From CAWBBA01 sp963729795 (GTDB lineage Bacteria; Desulfobacterota; Desulfomonilia; Desulfomonilales; Desulfomonilaceae), in assembly GCA_963729795.1 (NCBI GenBank), contig CAVSPC010000047.1:1-64000 (forward strand): 64,000 nt of DNA, read 5' to 3'. The notes under the pieces are model-generated. The model was not told the origin of the DNA. It was given only the letters and a program-made list of their open reading frames with translations, and did no database searches. Shown piece by piece: positions 8,887 through 17,223 of this stretch; the first letter of the stretch is position 1, and every line of letters begins with the position of its first letter. The translations under genes were made by a program, and so were the position numbers.

Positions 8887-9910
8887 ATGCCGGAACAATG
8901 GATTTACTGGTTCGAAGAGTTGGGAAGCGAACATAACGACCTGGTGGGGAAGAAATGTGCCAATCTCGGGGAACTCACCAAGCTTGGATTGCGGGTTCCG
9001 CCGGGTTTTGCCATATCGGTCGACGGGTATGAGAAGTTCATGGCCGAAACCGGAGCCGGCACTGAGATCAGGCGTTACGTGCAGAGTAAGCGGGATCTCT
9101 TGACACACGTGGACAGACAGGTGGAGGCCGGTCGCGAAATCAGAGGAATTATCGAATCGAAGAAGATGCCTTCTCAAATGATGGACGAGATCCATCGTAG
9201 ATATGAAATTCTCTGCGGACGGACAGGGATGCCGGATCTAGCCGTCGCGGTAAGATCCAGCGGCGCCGTGAGCATGCCCGGACAGATGGAGACCTTCCTG
9301 AACGTCAAAGGGAAGGCTGACGTAATCCAGAAGGTTATCCAAGTTTGGGGGAGTGCTTTTACCACCCGTGCCATTGCTTTTCGCCTGGAAAAAGGGATGG
9401 ATGTGGAAAAGGCTCCGATTGGGGTAGCGGTGCTCAAAATGGTCAATGCACAAGTGCGCCGGAGTGGCGTTGACCGTGCTACCGACCACAGGCGATATGA
9501 GCAAAATAATCGTTGAAGGAAATTGGGGCCTTGGCGAGAGCGTGGTCAGCGGGGAGATGACTCCGGATCAATTTATCGTGGACAAGGCCTGTGGTGAGTT
9601 CGAGTGCACTGTGAGCACCAAAAAGAAAATGATCTGCCGACATACGTCCGGTACTCAGGTGGTTCAGGTGCCCAAGGAGATGCAATGCCGGCCGTGTCTT
9701 GAACCCGATGAACTACAAGAGATAGCTCGCATTGCAAAACAGGTTGAATCTCACTTCGACCTGCCCCAGGACATGGAATGGGTCATAGACGAAGATCTCG
9801 GATTTCCTGAAAGCATTCTCTGGGTGCAGACCCGCCCCGCCAAATACTCAAAGAAAGCTAATGAATCCGAGTATCTGGCAGAACTCATGTCTCGCGTCTT
9901 CAAGGTGTGA
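8887..9910 (+). CDS. Phenylphosphate synthase beta-like, PEP synthase ATP-binding domain (frame broken by +1)
   Basis: There are two pieces: 8887-9516 and the +1 frame ending at 9910. The first contains the PPDK/PEP-synthase N-terminal signature (GKKCANLGELTKLGLRVPPGF) and the ATP-grasp nucleotide motif (VRSSGAVSMPGQMET). The second continues with CAGVALTVLPTTGD and GNWGLGESVVSGE. Continuity is restored by removing one base near 9449-9451, giving about 340 residues, close to the beta subunit of phenylphosphate synthase. The expected role is ATP-dependent phosphorylation of the histidine on the partner protein encoded just upstream. A strong AAGGAGAGG site precedes the ATG. Both partners carry the same kind of lesion, so either the sequence has indel errors or the pair is decaying. 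Confidence 0.75.
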
Positions 9911-9935
9911 AAGGCGCTCCTGTGAGGAGGATCTC

Positions 9936-10595
9936 ATGACCATCCTTTTTACCCAGTCCTGGGACGTGATTCCGGGAAAATTCGATGAATACTCCGAGTT
10001 CATGACGAACGAATATAATCCTTCCCTGGAGAAACTGGGAATCAATCTCCTGGGGGGATACTACGTTGCAGTCGGTCAGGGGCCGAGAATCAAGGCGGTT
10101 GCTTCCGTAGAGGAACACGATTACTTGCGAAAAATTCTGGCCACCGATGCGTACCGCATAATATATTCCAAGCTCATGAGCTTTATATCCGAATACTACA
10201 GCAAGCTGTGGGTATCCACAGGCCGACTGATTAAGGAGCCTTACAGGATTCAAACCAGCGCCTGGAAGTTCAATCAGTACTACAACGTAGTTCCGGGTAA
10301 AGAACAAGAGCATTATCAGTTCGTTAAGGAGGAGTGCATTCCGGGAATGAAGGAATTGAATGCGCCCATAACCGGAACGTGGAGGCTCGTAATCGGCAAC
10401 GGTCCCACAATCCTGGGCGAATGCAGCGCACGCAACATTGTGGAAATCGCCAAGGCCATCGACACTTCGGAATTCAGGCGATTGATCCGCACAATGAAAA
10501 AGAATTATGCAACACACTTCAGCAGCAAAATTCTTGCGCCCACCGGAAGAATCGAAATTCCGTTCTTCATGAAAGAGATGATGAAAGGATTTTAA
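9936..10595 (+). CDS. Duplicated dimeric alpha-beta-barrel (NIPSNAP/ABM-like) protein
   Basis: The 219-residue protein is made of two similar halves (about 1-107 and 112-219). Each begins with a QSWDVIPGK / QYYNVVPGK-type strand, continues with a FMTNEY / FVKEEC helix, then GGYYVAVGQGP / GTWRLVIGNGP, and ends in STGRLIKEP / PTGRIEIPF. Such internal repeats are typical of ferredoxin-like alpha-beta-barrel proteins (NIPSNAP, EthD, ABM), which bind hydrophobic or polyketide-like ligands without a strongly conserved active site. ATG 9936 has GAGGAGG upstream; a longer in-frame extension would overlap the previous gene. It is followed after 2 bases by a single-domain relative. Function in the pathway is unknown; substrate isomerisation or chaperoning is possible. 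Confidence 0.7.
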   Translation: MTILFTQSWDVIPGKFDEYSEFMTNEYNPSLEKLGINLLGGYYVAVGQGPRIKAVASVEEHDYLRKILATDAYRIIYSKLMSFISEYYSKLWVSTGRLIKEPYRIQTSAWKFNQYYNVVPGKEQEHYQFVKEECIPGMKELNAPITGTWRLVIGNGPTILGECSARNIVEIAKAIDTSEFRRLIRTMKKNYATHFSSKILAPTGRIEIPFFMKEMMKGF

Positions 10596-10597
10596 CC

Positions 10598-10918
10598 ATG
10601 TATGTACGTATGACTTTTTTCAAAGTAAAGGACGGGAAAATGGATGCCCTCCGCGATCTTTACAACAAGGATGTCATCTCGGCCCACAAGAATCACAAAG
10701 GCATAAGGTTTGTGCACCTCCTCGAATGTCTGGACAACAAAAATGAAGGAATATCCGTCACCGCGTGGGACACGAAAGCGGACCTGGACGCATACGAGGC
10801 TAGCGGCGATTATGGGAGACTGCGCGGTCTTTTCAGCGAAATGTACAGTGGCGAGCCCGGCCTCAAGTCCTATGAGGTCACCGCAAGTTCCGAGCCGATC
10901 CTTTTAAGAATGTTCTGA
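10598..10918 (+). CDS. ABM-like alpha-beta-barrel small protein
   Basis: This 106-residue protein has the antibiotic-biosynthesis-monooxygenase-like fold pattern: an N-terminal strand (YVRMTFFKVKDGKMD), a helix, HKGIRFVHLLEC, then SVTAWDTKADLDAYEAS and a C-terminal strand. ATG 10598 begins 2 bases after the preceding stop, indicating translational coupling. The family includes cofactor-free monooxygenases and haem-degrading enzymes. In an anaerobe an oxygenase role is unlikely, so a binding or isomerase role is more probable. It resembles one half of the preceding duplicated protein in general design rather than in close sequence. Confidence 0.7.
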   Translation: MYVRMTFFKVKDGKMDALRDLYNKDVISAHKNHKGIRFVHLLECLDNKNEGISVTAWDTKADLDAYEASGDYGRLRGLFSEMYSGEPGLKSYEVTASSEPILLRMF

Positions 10919-10943
10919 TCCTGAATGAAGCCAGGGAAAACTT

Positions 10944-13610
10944 ATGAAAGAGGTAAACTTCACCCTGAACGGCAGTCCGCAGACCGTGCTCGCGGAAGAT
11001 GAGTTGGTGCTGTTAGACTTTTTGCGAAAAAGCAAAGGATTGACAGGAACGAAGCAATCCTGCGATCGCAAAGGGCAGTGTGGGGCCTGCACGGTACTCG
11101 TCAACAAGAAGGCTGTCCGTTCTTGTCTCACTCGGGTGGCGAGCCTGAGTGGCGCTGAAGTCATATCCATAGAAGGACTGGGTACGCCAGACAATCCCCA
11201 TCTCATTCAAGAAGCGTTTGCTCTCAGCGGAGCCATTCAATGCGGTTTCTGCACTCCAGGGATGATTATGGCGTCGAAGGCCCTCTTGGACCGGAATCCC
11301 GATCCGGATACTGACACCATCAAGAAGGCTCTAGCTCATAATCTCTGTCGATGTACCGGTTACAAGAAGATTATTGATGCGGTCAGGCTCGCTGGCAGGT
11401 TCCTGCGAGGAGAACTCCGGCCCGACGATCTGCGCCCTGACGAAAAAGAGGGGATGATAGGAGTCTCTCTGCCTCGTCCGACTGCCTTGCTTTTGGCAAC
11501 GGGCAAGGCTCTATTTACGGCCGATATAAAGAAAGAAGGGTTACTCGAGCTTGCAGCCGTGCGCTCACCTCATGCGCACGCCCTGATAAAATCCATCGAC
11601 ACATCGCGGGCCGAGGCAGTCCCGGGAGTGATGGCCGTACTTACCGCGAACGACGTCAAAGGGACCAATAGGCTTAGAGAAGATCAGCCGATTCTTTGTG
11701 ATTACAAAGTACACGTTATGGGGGACGCGGTCGCGGCCGTGATTGGCGACACCAAGCAGAGTGCTCTGGAAGGGGCACAAGCTGTCGAGGTCGAATACGA
11801 ACCTTTGCCGGAAGTCCACACACCGGAGGAAGCCGTGGACGTCGGCAGTCGCCAAGTCCATGAAGGGACTGAAAATCTTTGCTACACCCATCCTCAGATC
11901 AAAGGAGATGCACAAGCGGCGCTGGCAAATTCCCACGCTGTAGTGGAAGCAGAGTTCTCGACTCAGCTTATTCATCAGTCGCCGCTGGAGCCAGAAGCCT
12001 CTGTGGCTTACTTTGAAGCCGACCCCGACGGCGATGAGCCTCAACTGGTGGTAGTTGGCCGAAGCATCAACATCCATTATCACCTGAAAGTCCTGCAAGA
12101 TGCCGTGGGGTGGGAGAATATGCGATATGAGCAGGCTTTCATCGGCGGGCAGTTCGGAATTAAGATGGACATCACAGCCGAAGCTTTAACCGCCGCCGCG
12201 GCCCTTCACTTACGACGTCCGGTAAGATATGTTTGCAGCCTCGCCGAATCCATGTGGATAACCACCAAACGGCACCCATTTGACATGAAAGTGCAACTCG
12301 GAGCCGACCGCGAGGGTAAGCTCACCGGATACTCGATTGGGTTCACCGTCGAAAACGGGGCATACGTTTCAGCAGGAAAATCGGTCATCAATCGTGCCCT
12401 GTATATGTTGAGCGGCTCGTATCAAATACCCCACGTATACGCGATGGGCAGCCTCGTTTACACCAACAATGCATGGGGAGGAGCCGCGCGAGGAGCAGGA
12501 CCGCCTCAGATAAATTTCGCTCTAGAGTCCGCCATGGAACTCTTGGCAGCCAAGCTCGATTTGGATCCTTTGAAATTCCGCCTCATGAATTCCCTGAAGC
12601 CCGGCCAATCTATCTCTACAGGCCAAGTGGTGGATGAATGGCCGTATGCCGGATGCCTCGAAACTCTCAGAGAACACTACGAGAGGGCTCGGAGAGATTG
12701 TGCCTCGGCCCGCGACGGCCGATTCAGGCGAGGAGTGGGACTCGCCGGAGGAAGCTTTGGGATTGGCAGGGGCGGTCCTGACCGATCTCAGGTTGCGGTG
12801 GAACTCATGCCTGACGATGGCCTGACCATTTACGGCTCAATTGCAGATCCGGGTGAAGGGAATGATGCCATGCTCACCCAGATCGCATCCCATCTCTTGG
12901 GAATACCCCCTAAGAAGATCCATCTTGTCATTCGGGATACCGATAACACTCCGGATTCAAGTTCGGCCTCCGGCAGCCGCGTGACTTATATGAGCGGAGG
13001 CGCTCTGGTTAAGGCTATTGATTCCTTGAAGAAGGCCATGGAAGAAGCCGGCGGAAATAGGTACAAACAACTTGTTGCAGCGGGTAAGCCAACCAAGTAT
13101 CTTGGAACAAGGGTAGCAGAAACCACACTGCTGGATGCCGAGACCGGGCAGGGTGTGCCGTTCGAATCACGCGTGCACGGTGTGCAAATGGCTGAAGTCG
13201 AGGTTGACACGGAGACGGGTGAAGTTCGTTTGCTCAAGATGACTGCTGTGGTCGATCCGGGAACGGTCATCAACCCTCGCATTGTCGAAGGGCAGATCGA
13301 GGGCGGACTCGACATGGGCGCAGGCATGGCCTTACGGGAGCATTACGTGCACGGTGAGACGAAAGATTGGATCACCTCCAAATTTCCCACGATGAAAACA
13401 GCCTTTGACATGGAGATCATCTTGCTCCAGACTCCACGAAAAAGGGGAACGCTAGGTGCGGTTGGCGTCGGAGAATTTGTTCTCCTGCCCACCGCTGCTG
13501 CCATAATCACGGCTATTCAAAATGCCACTTCCGGAGAGCGCATTTGCCACCTCCCGGCCACCCCGGAGCGAGTCCTGCGGTCCATGGGCAAAGGAGCGGC
13601 ACCGAGCTAA
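10944..13610 (+). CDS. Fused xanthine-oxidase-family molybdenum hydroxylase, aldehyde oxidoreductase (Mop)-like
   Basis: The 888-residue protein joins the [2Fe-2S] small subunit to the molybdopterin large subunit without a FAD domain. This matches the layout of Desulfovibrio aldehyde oxidoreductase (about 907 residues). Cluster ligands visible are C40, C46, C49 and C61 (plant-type) and C100, C103, C135 and C137 (second domain). The Mo domain starts near residue 165 (ALFTADIKKEG), and the catalytic Glu is E844 in GVGEF. It would hydroxylate an aldehyde, aromatic or heterocyclic carbon using water, passing electrons to a ferredoxin or flavodoxin. The first cluster motif has one extra residue (C-x5-C) compared with the usual C-x4-C. 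Cysteine desulfurase and TusE-like genes just downstream could supply the sulfido ligand of its molybdenum. Confidence 0.88.
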   Translation: MKEVNFTLNGSPQTVLAEDELVLLDFLRKSKGLTGTKQSCDRKGQCGACTVLVNKKAVRSCLTRVASLSGAEVISIEGLGTPDNPHLIQEAFALSGAIQCGFCTPGMIMASKALLDRNPDPDTDTIKKALAHNLCRCTGYKKIIDAVRLAGRFLRGELRPDDLRPDEKEGMIGVSLPRPTALLLATGKALFTADIKKEGLLELAAVRSPHAHALIKSIDTSRAEAVPGVMAVLTANDVKGTNRLREDQPILCDYKVHVMGDAVAAVIGDTKQSALEGAQAVEVEYEPLPEVHTPEEAVDVGSRQVHEGTENLCYTHPQIKGDAQAALANSHAVVEAEFSTQLIHQSPLEPEASVAYFEADPDGDEPQLVVVGRSINIHYHLKVLQDAVGWENMRYEQAFIGGQFGIKMDITAEALTAAAALHLRRPVRYVCSLAESMWITTKRHPFDMKVQLGADREGKLTGYSIGFTVENGAYVSAGKSVINRALYMLSGSYQIPHVYAMGSLVYTNNAWGGAARGAGPPQINFALESAMELLAAKLDLDPLKFRLMNSLKPGQSISTGQVVDEWPYAGCLETLREHYERARRDCASARDGRFRRGVGLAGGSFGIGRGGPDRSQVAVELMPDDGLTIYGSIADPGEGNDAMLTQIASHLLGIPPKKIHLVIRDTDNTPDSSSASGSRVTYMSGGALVKAIDSLKKAMEEAGGNRYKQLVAAGKPTKYLGTRVAETTLLDAETGQGVPFESRVHGVQMAEVEVDTETGEVRLLKMTAVVDPGTVINPRIVEGQIEGGLDMGAGMALREHYVHGETKDWITSKFPTMKTAFDMEIILLQTPRKRGTLGAVGVGEFVLLPTAAAIITAIQNATSGERICHLPATPERVLRSMGKGAAPS

Positions 13611-13633
13611 CGCCGAAGGGATCCAATGACTAT

Positions 13634-13963
13634 ATGCAAGCCCGCAACCACACGACCAGGGTAATCGACGGTAAGGAGGTAGCCGTCGACGCAGAGGGAT
13701 TTCTTCTAGATCCGGAAAGTTGGACGGAAACAATCGCCGAGGCACTCGCGCTGGAAACAGGGATATTGAAACTCACCGAACAACAATGGGCAATAATTCA
13801 CTTTCTCCGAGCATTTTATCTCGCCAACGGAAGGGCGCCGCTAAATCGGGACATCAAGAGACAAACGGGAGTGAGCATGCTGGAACTTGAGCGCCTTTTC
13901 CCGGGAGGCATACGGCACGGCGCGCGACGTCTGGCCGGGCTTCCCAATCCCAGGAGTTGCTGA
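13634..13963 (+). CDS. TusE/DsrC-like sulfur-carrier protein with a single C-terminal cysteine
   Basis: This 109-residue protein matches the DsrC/TusE/RspA family along its length: GFLLDPESW near the start, TEQQWAIIHFLRAFY, the LNRDIKRQTG helix-turn-helix-like section and LFPGGIRHGARRLAGLPNPRSC at the end. Sulfite-reductase-partner DsrC has two cysteines in the C-terminal arm. Here the upstream one is replaced (GARRL) and only the terminal Cys109 remains, the TusE-like state, which points to persulfide transfer rather than trisulfide chemistry. ATG 13634 is chosen; an upstream extension would lie inside the hydroxylase gene. Its place between a molybdenum hydroxylase and a cysteine desulfurase (7-base gap) suggests a sulfur relay to the molybdenum cofactor; this is inference. 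Confidence 0.85.
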   Translation: MQARNHTTRVIDGKEVAVDAEGFLLDPESWTETIAEALALETGILKLTEQQWAIIHFLRAFYLANGRAPLNRDIKRQTGVSMLELERLFPGGIRHGARRLAGLPNPRSC

Positions 13964-13970
13964 TCACCGG

Positions 13971-15131
13971 ATGGCTTCTGACTCACCCGTCATTTACCTG
14001 GACAATGCAGCCACGAGTTTCCCGAAGCCTACCCAGGTCGTTCAGGAAATGTTGGAGACCTATTCACGGTTGGGCGTTTCTCCCGGTCGCGGCGGCTATG
14101 ACCTGGCTGTTCAGTGCGAACACTACGTGCGGGAAGTTCGGCATCGGATCAGCGACTTCTTCGGAGGTGATAGCCCCGATCGAGTGGCTTTCGCATGCAG
14201 CTCCACCGACGCCCTCAATACCATTATCCTCGGCATGGCCGAACCGGGATGCCACGTAGTCAGTTCGCGACTTGAGCATAATTCCGTACTGAGACCTCTC
14301 TATCACCTGCGCGAAAGAGGTCTGATCACCTTTGATCTGGTCCCCTTTGACGGGAGCGGTTTCATAGATCCCCAGGACGTATCGAAGCTCATCAAGCCTG
14401 CCACCAAATTTGTCATACTAAACCACGTATCCAACGTTCTGGGAACGATCCAGCCGGTGCAGGAAATCGGCCGGATATGTGTTGATCGCGACATTCCGCT
14501 CATTCTCGATGTATCCCAAAGTGCCGGCGTCGTGCCCATTAACATGCGAGATATGCATGTGAGCGTGGTGGCATTCACGGGTCACAAATCCTTGATGGCT
14601 CCAACAGGGATCGGCGGCCTCGTGCTCCGAAATGGGATTGACATCCGAGCGACCCGATTCGGCGGAACCGGCACCGATTCCTGGAGTCCCGCTCACCCTG
14701 AGGCATATCCGGATCGGCTGGAAGCCGGCACACTCAACGTCATTGGAATTATGGGGCTGTCAGCAGGACTGCGATATATTACCCAGCGCGGCATTTCCAA
14801 CATCTACAGTCATGAGATGTTGCTAGCCCAAAAGCTCAGAAACGGCTTGTCCGCGATGAATGGGGTAAAAGTGTATTGCGCTGAGAGGCTGGACCATCAT
14901 GCCGCGGTTATTTCCTGCAACGTCGAGAATATCGATCCCGAAGATTTCGCTGCCATTCTTGACGCGGACTTCAATATTGCCACGCGGAGTGGCCTCCACT
15001 GTGCTCCATTGGTGCATGAAAGTCTTGGGACCAGTCCACGAGGGGCCGTACGCTTTAGTATTGGACCGTCGAATTCAGATGCAGACATATCAGCCGCTTT
15101 GTCGGCTGTTCGTGCTATTACAAGCAGCTAG
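13971..15131 (+). CDS. Cysteine desulfurase family protein (class V aminotransferase)
   Basis: The 386-residue PLP enzyme shows YLDNAATSFPKP at the N-terminus, the stacking His103 (EHNS), Asp180 and the Schiff-base Lys206 in TGHKSLMAP. The mobile catalytic Cys344 sits in RSGLHCAPLVH. The short loop around the cysteine is typical of SufS/CsdA-like group II enzymes and of the TIGR01977 subgroup, which is found beside molybdenum hydroxylase genes. It should take sulfur from cysteine and hand it as persulfide to an acceptor, most likely the TusE-like protein encoded 7 bases upstream. ATG 13971 is chosen; the open frame upstream overlaps the TusE-like gene. No iscU/sufU scaffold gene is adjacent, arguing against general Fe-S assembly. 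Confidence 0.9.
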   Translation: MASDSPVIYLDNAATSFPKPTQVVQEMLETYSRLGVSPGRGGYDLAVQCEHYVREVRHRISDFFGGDSPDRVAFACSSTDALNTIILGMAEPGCHVVSSRLEHNSVLRPLYHLRERGLITFDLVPFDGSGFIDPQDVSKLIKPATKFVILNHVSNVLGTIQPVQEIGRICVDRDIPLILDVSQSAGVVPINMRDMHVSVVAFTGHKSLMAPTGIGGLVLRNGIDIRATRFGGTGTDSWSPAHPEAYPDRLEAGTLNVIGIMGLSAGLRYITQRGISNIYSHEMLLAQKLRNGLSAMNGVKVYCAERLDHHAAVISCNVENIDPEDFAAILDADFNIATRSGLHCAPLVHESLGTSPRGAVRFSIGPSNSDADISAALSAVRAITSS

Positions 15132-15219
15132 TGTACTGCCACAGCGAGATCGGTTCGGTTCTTATATTCATCGCAACCAGATCTTTTCGACTGTTCGTCA
15201 GGCCAAAAGGAGGGTAGCC

Positions 15220-17223
15220 ATGTCAGTCTCCACCATACCGACTATCTGTAAGATATGTGATGAGCATTGCGGACTTTTAGTAGCAGATGACGGCCAAAAT
15301 GTAACTATAAGCGGAAACCGTAGGCACCCGGTCAGCAAAGGGTTTATCTGCGTTAAAGGGAAGCATTATGGGGAGATTCATTACTCCCCTGAACGATTGG
15401 AAAAGCCTTTACTCAAGAGCAAGTCCGGATGGAAGAAAATAACGTTTGAAAATGCTCTGGATATCTTAGCTTCGAATTTTGTGCGCTGCAAAGCAAACTT
15501 TGGAGCAGAGAGCGTGGTTCTCTGCAAAGGAGAGGCCCTGAAACACTTTGAAATTGCTCAGTACCTGAGGCATCTGGCAAACGGATTCGGGACGCCCAAT
15601 TACATCTCGATTGGTAGTCTTTGTCACTATGCGCAGGTAATGGGCCATTCCCTAACTTATGGAGCCAAGCCTCTACCCGATTTCGAGCGGATCGGAGCAG
15701 CGCTGGTTTGGGGTTCCAATCCGGCGGCTTCGTCACCCAGAATGTTTTCAGAATTGGCCAAGGCCGTGCGTAAAGGGATAAAGCTGATTGTGATAGATCC
15801 GGCATGCTCTCGAACGGCCAAGCTGGCTCATGTTCATATCCCGGTCAGGCCGGGTTCCGATGGCTTCCTGGCGTTGGCGATGCTCAAGCAAGCCATTGAG
15901 GAAAGAAATCTGAGTCCGAAAGACGGCATGGAAGTAGGCTGGGATGAAATCGTTGAGTTGATCGGCGGCCTGTCTTACAAGGAGCTCCTCACGAGATCCG
16001 ACGTGACGGAGGCAGAGTTCGCCAAAGCCTGCGGTCTGATTTTCGAGAATTTGCCATGCTGGACCAGAGTGGGATTGGGGGTGGAACATCGACCGGGCGG
16101 CGTGCAAACCATCAGAGCCGTTGCATGTCTCCAATCTCTCCTGGATACCGATAACAGACCGTGTCATGTAGCCGCTCCGCTAAAGCCTTTGCCTGGAAAA
16201 GATCAATACCCTCGGATGCCCCCTCCGTTAGGTGACGAGTGGACCCCTCTGTTTACTAAAGGTCGACGCGAGGGCCAAGGAATGCTGCTGACTGGAGCAA
16301 TTCTCGATAGTGATCCATACCCGATACGTGCCATGCTCATTGTAGGGAGCGATCCTCTGCTTACGTTTCCGTCGGTGTTTCGCCAGAAACAAGCTCTTGG
16401 AAAGCTCGACTTTCTCGCTGTCTTCGATCTGTTCATGACAGCTTCAGCCAAGATGGCTGATCTGGTTATTCCAGGTGCGGATCAATTGGACAACATGGAA
16501 CTCCACGATTACGGACGAATTGGTCTGCCTCAACTTGGGTTAGCTCGACCTGCTACTTCATCTCCCAAAGGATGGCCTACATGGAAACTGGTGTTTGAGC
16601 TTTCAAGATACCTTGGATTGGACAACTTGTTCCCATGGGGAGACAATCGAGAGGCACTGATCTATCGTCTGTCCGAAACCAATGTGAAATTCTCTGACCT
16701 CGAGAATAGTCAAAGCTCCACGGCACCGTACGACTTTAAAAGACCATCTACGAAGCGCTGGAATACCGCTGATGGAAAAGTTCATTACCGATCGAATGAA
16801 TTGAAAGCAACTGGACAACAGGGGCTACCGATTCCCGAGACGCTCCAATTACCTACTCAAACGAGCAGGGACTTTCCTTTTTGGCTGAGCGCAGGCGACC
16901 GGGTCCTAGCCTATCAGCATGGACAGTTTCGAGGAATTCCCGCATGCAGGAAGCTGGTTCCCGAGGCTCTTCTGGACATTCATCCGAAAGCGGCCGCAAG
17001 ACTCGAGATACGAGCCGGTGAGTTCGTGGTTGTCTCGACGAAATACGGCAAACTAGAAATACGAGCCAACCTATCGCCAGAGGTGAGAGAAGACTGCCTG
17101 CGAATGTCTCATGGCTGGGAGGAAGCGAATGCTAACGAGCTTACCGGTCTCGAACATTTTGATTCGATCTCGGGTTTCCCTTGGTTTAAGGCCCTTCCGG
17201 CTAATATAGAAAAGAAGCTGTAA
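15220..17223 (+). CDS. Molybdopterin oxidoreductase (DMSO reductase superfamily) with N-terminal [4Fe-4S] site
   Basis: The 667-residue protein has a [4Fe-4S] motif at C10, C13, C17 and C44 and the bis-MGD-binding domains of the formate dehydrogenase/DMSO reductase superfamily. The likely Mo or W ligand is Cys135 in GSLCHYAQV; the codon is TGT, so no selenocysteine is involved. A C-terminal MGD domain (WLSAGDRVLAYQHGQ ... KYGKLEIRA) closes the protein. No Tat signal is evident, so it is probably cytoplasmic. ATG 15220 has AGGAGGG just upstream; the open frame further 5' overlaps the desulfurase gene. It ends the cluster. No Fe-S or membrane partner is adjacent, so its electron carrier is unknown. 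It is shorter than most formate dehydrogenases and resembles soluble one-subunit oxidoreductases. Confidence 0.88.
   Translation: MSVSTIPTICKICDEHCGLLVADDGQNVTISGNRRHPVSKGFICVKGKHYGEIHYSPERLEKPLLKSKSGWKKITFENALDILASNFVRCKANFGAESVVLCKGEALKHFEIAQYLRHLANGFGTPNYISIGSLCHYAQVMGHSLTYGAKPLPDFERIGAALVWGSNPAASSPRMFSELAKAVRKGIKLIVIDPACSRTAKLAHVHIPVRPGSDGFLALAMLKQAIEERNLSPKDGMEVGWDEIVELIGGLSYKELLTRSDVTEAEFAKACGLIFENLPCWTRVGLGVEHRPGGVQTIRAVACLQSLLDTDNRPCHVAAPLKPLPGKDQYPRMPPPLGDEWTPLFTKGRREGQGMLLTGAILDSDPYPIRAMLIVGSDPLLTFPSVFRQKQALGKLDFLAVFDLFMTASAKMADLVIPGADQLDNMELHDYGRIGLPQLGLARPATSSPKGWPTWKLVFELSRYLGLDNLFPWGDNREALIYRLSETNVKFSDLENSQSSTAPYDFKRPSTKRWNTADGKVHYRSNELKATGQQGLPIPETLQLPTQTSRDFPFWLSAGDRVLAYQHGQFRGIPACRKLVPEALLDIHPKAAARLEIRAGEFVVVSTKYGKLEIRANLSPEVREDCLRMSHGWEEANANELTGLEHFDSISGFPWFKALPANIEKKL

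Noticed and set aside
13634..13963. Dissimilatory sulfite reductase DsrC
   Set aside because: The second conserved cysteine of the C-terminal arm is absent and no dsrAB genes are nearby, so it is a TusE-like paralog.
15220..17223. Possible selenocysteine in the Mo oxidoreductase
   Set aside because: The Mo-ligand position (residue 135) is encoded by TGT and no in-frame TGA is present, so it is a cysteine enzyme.
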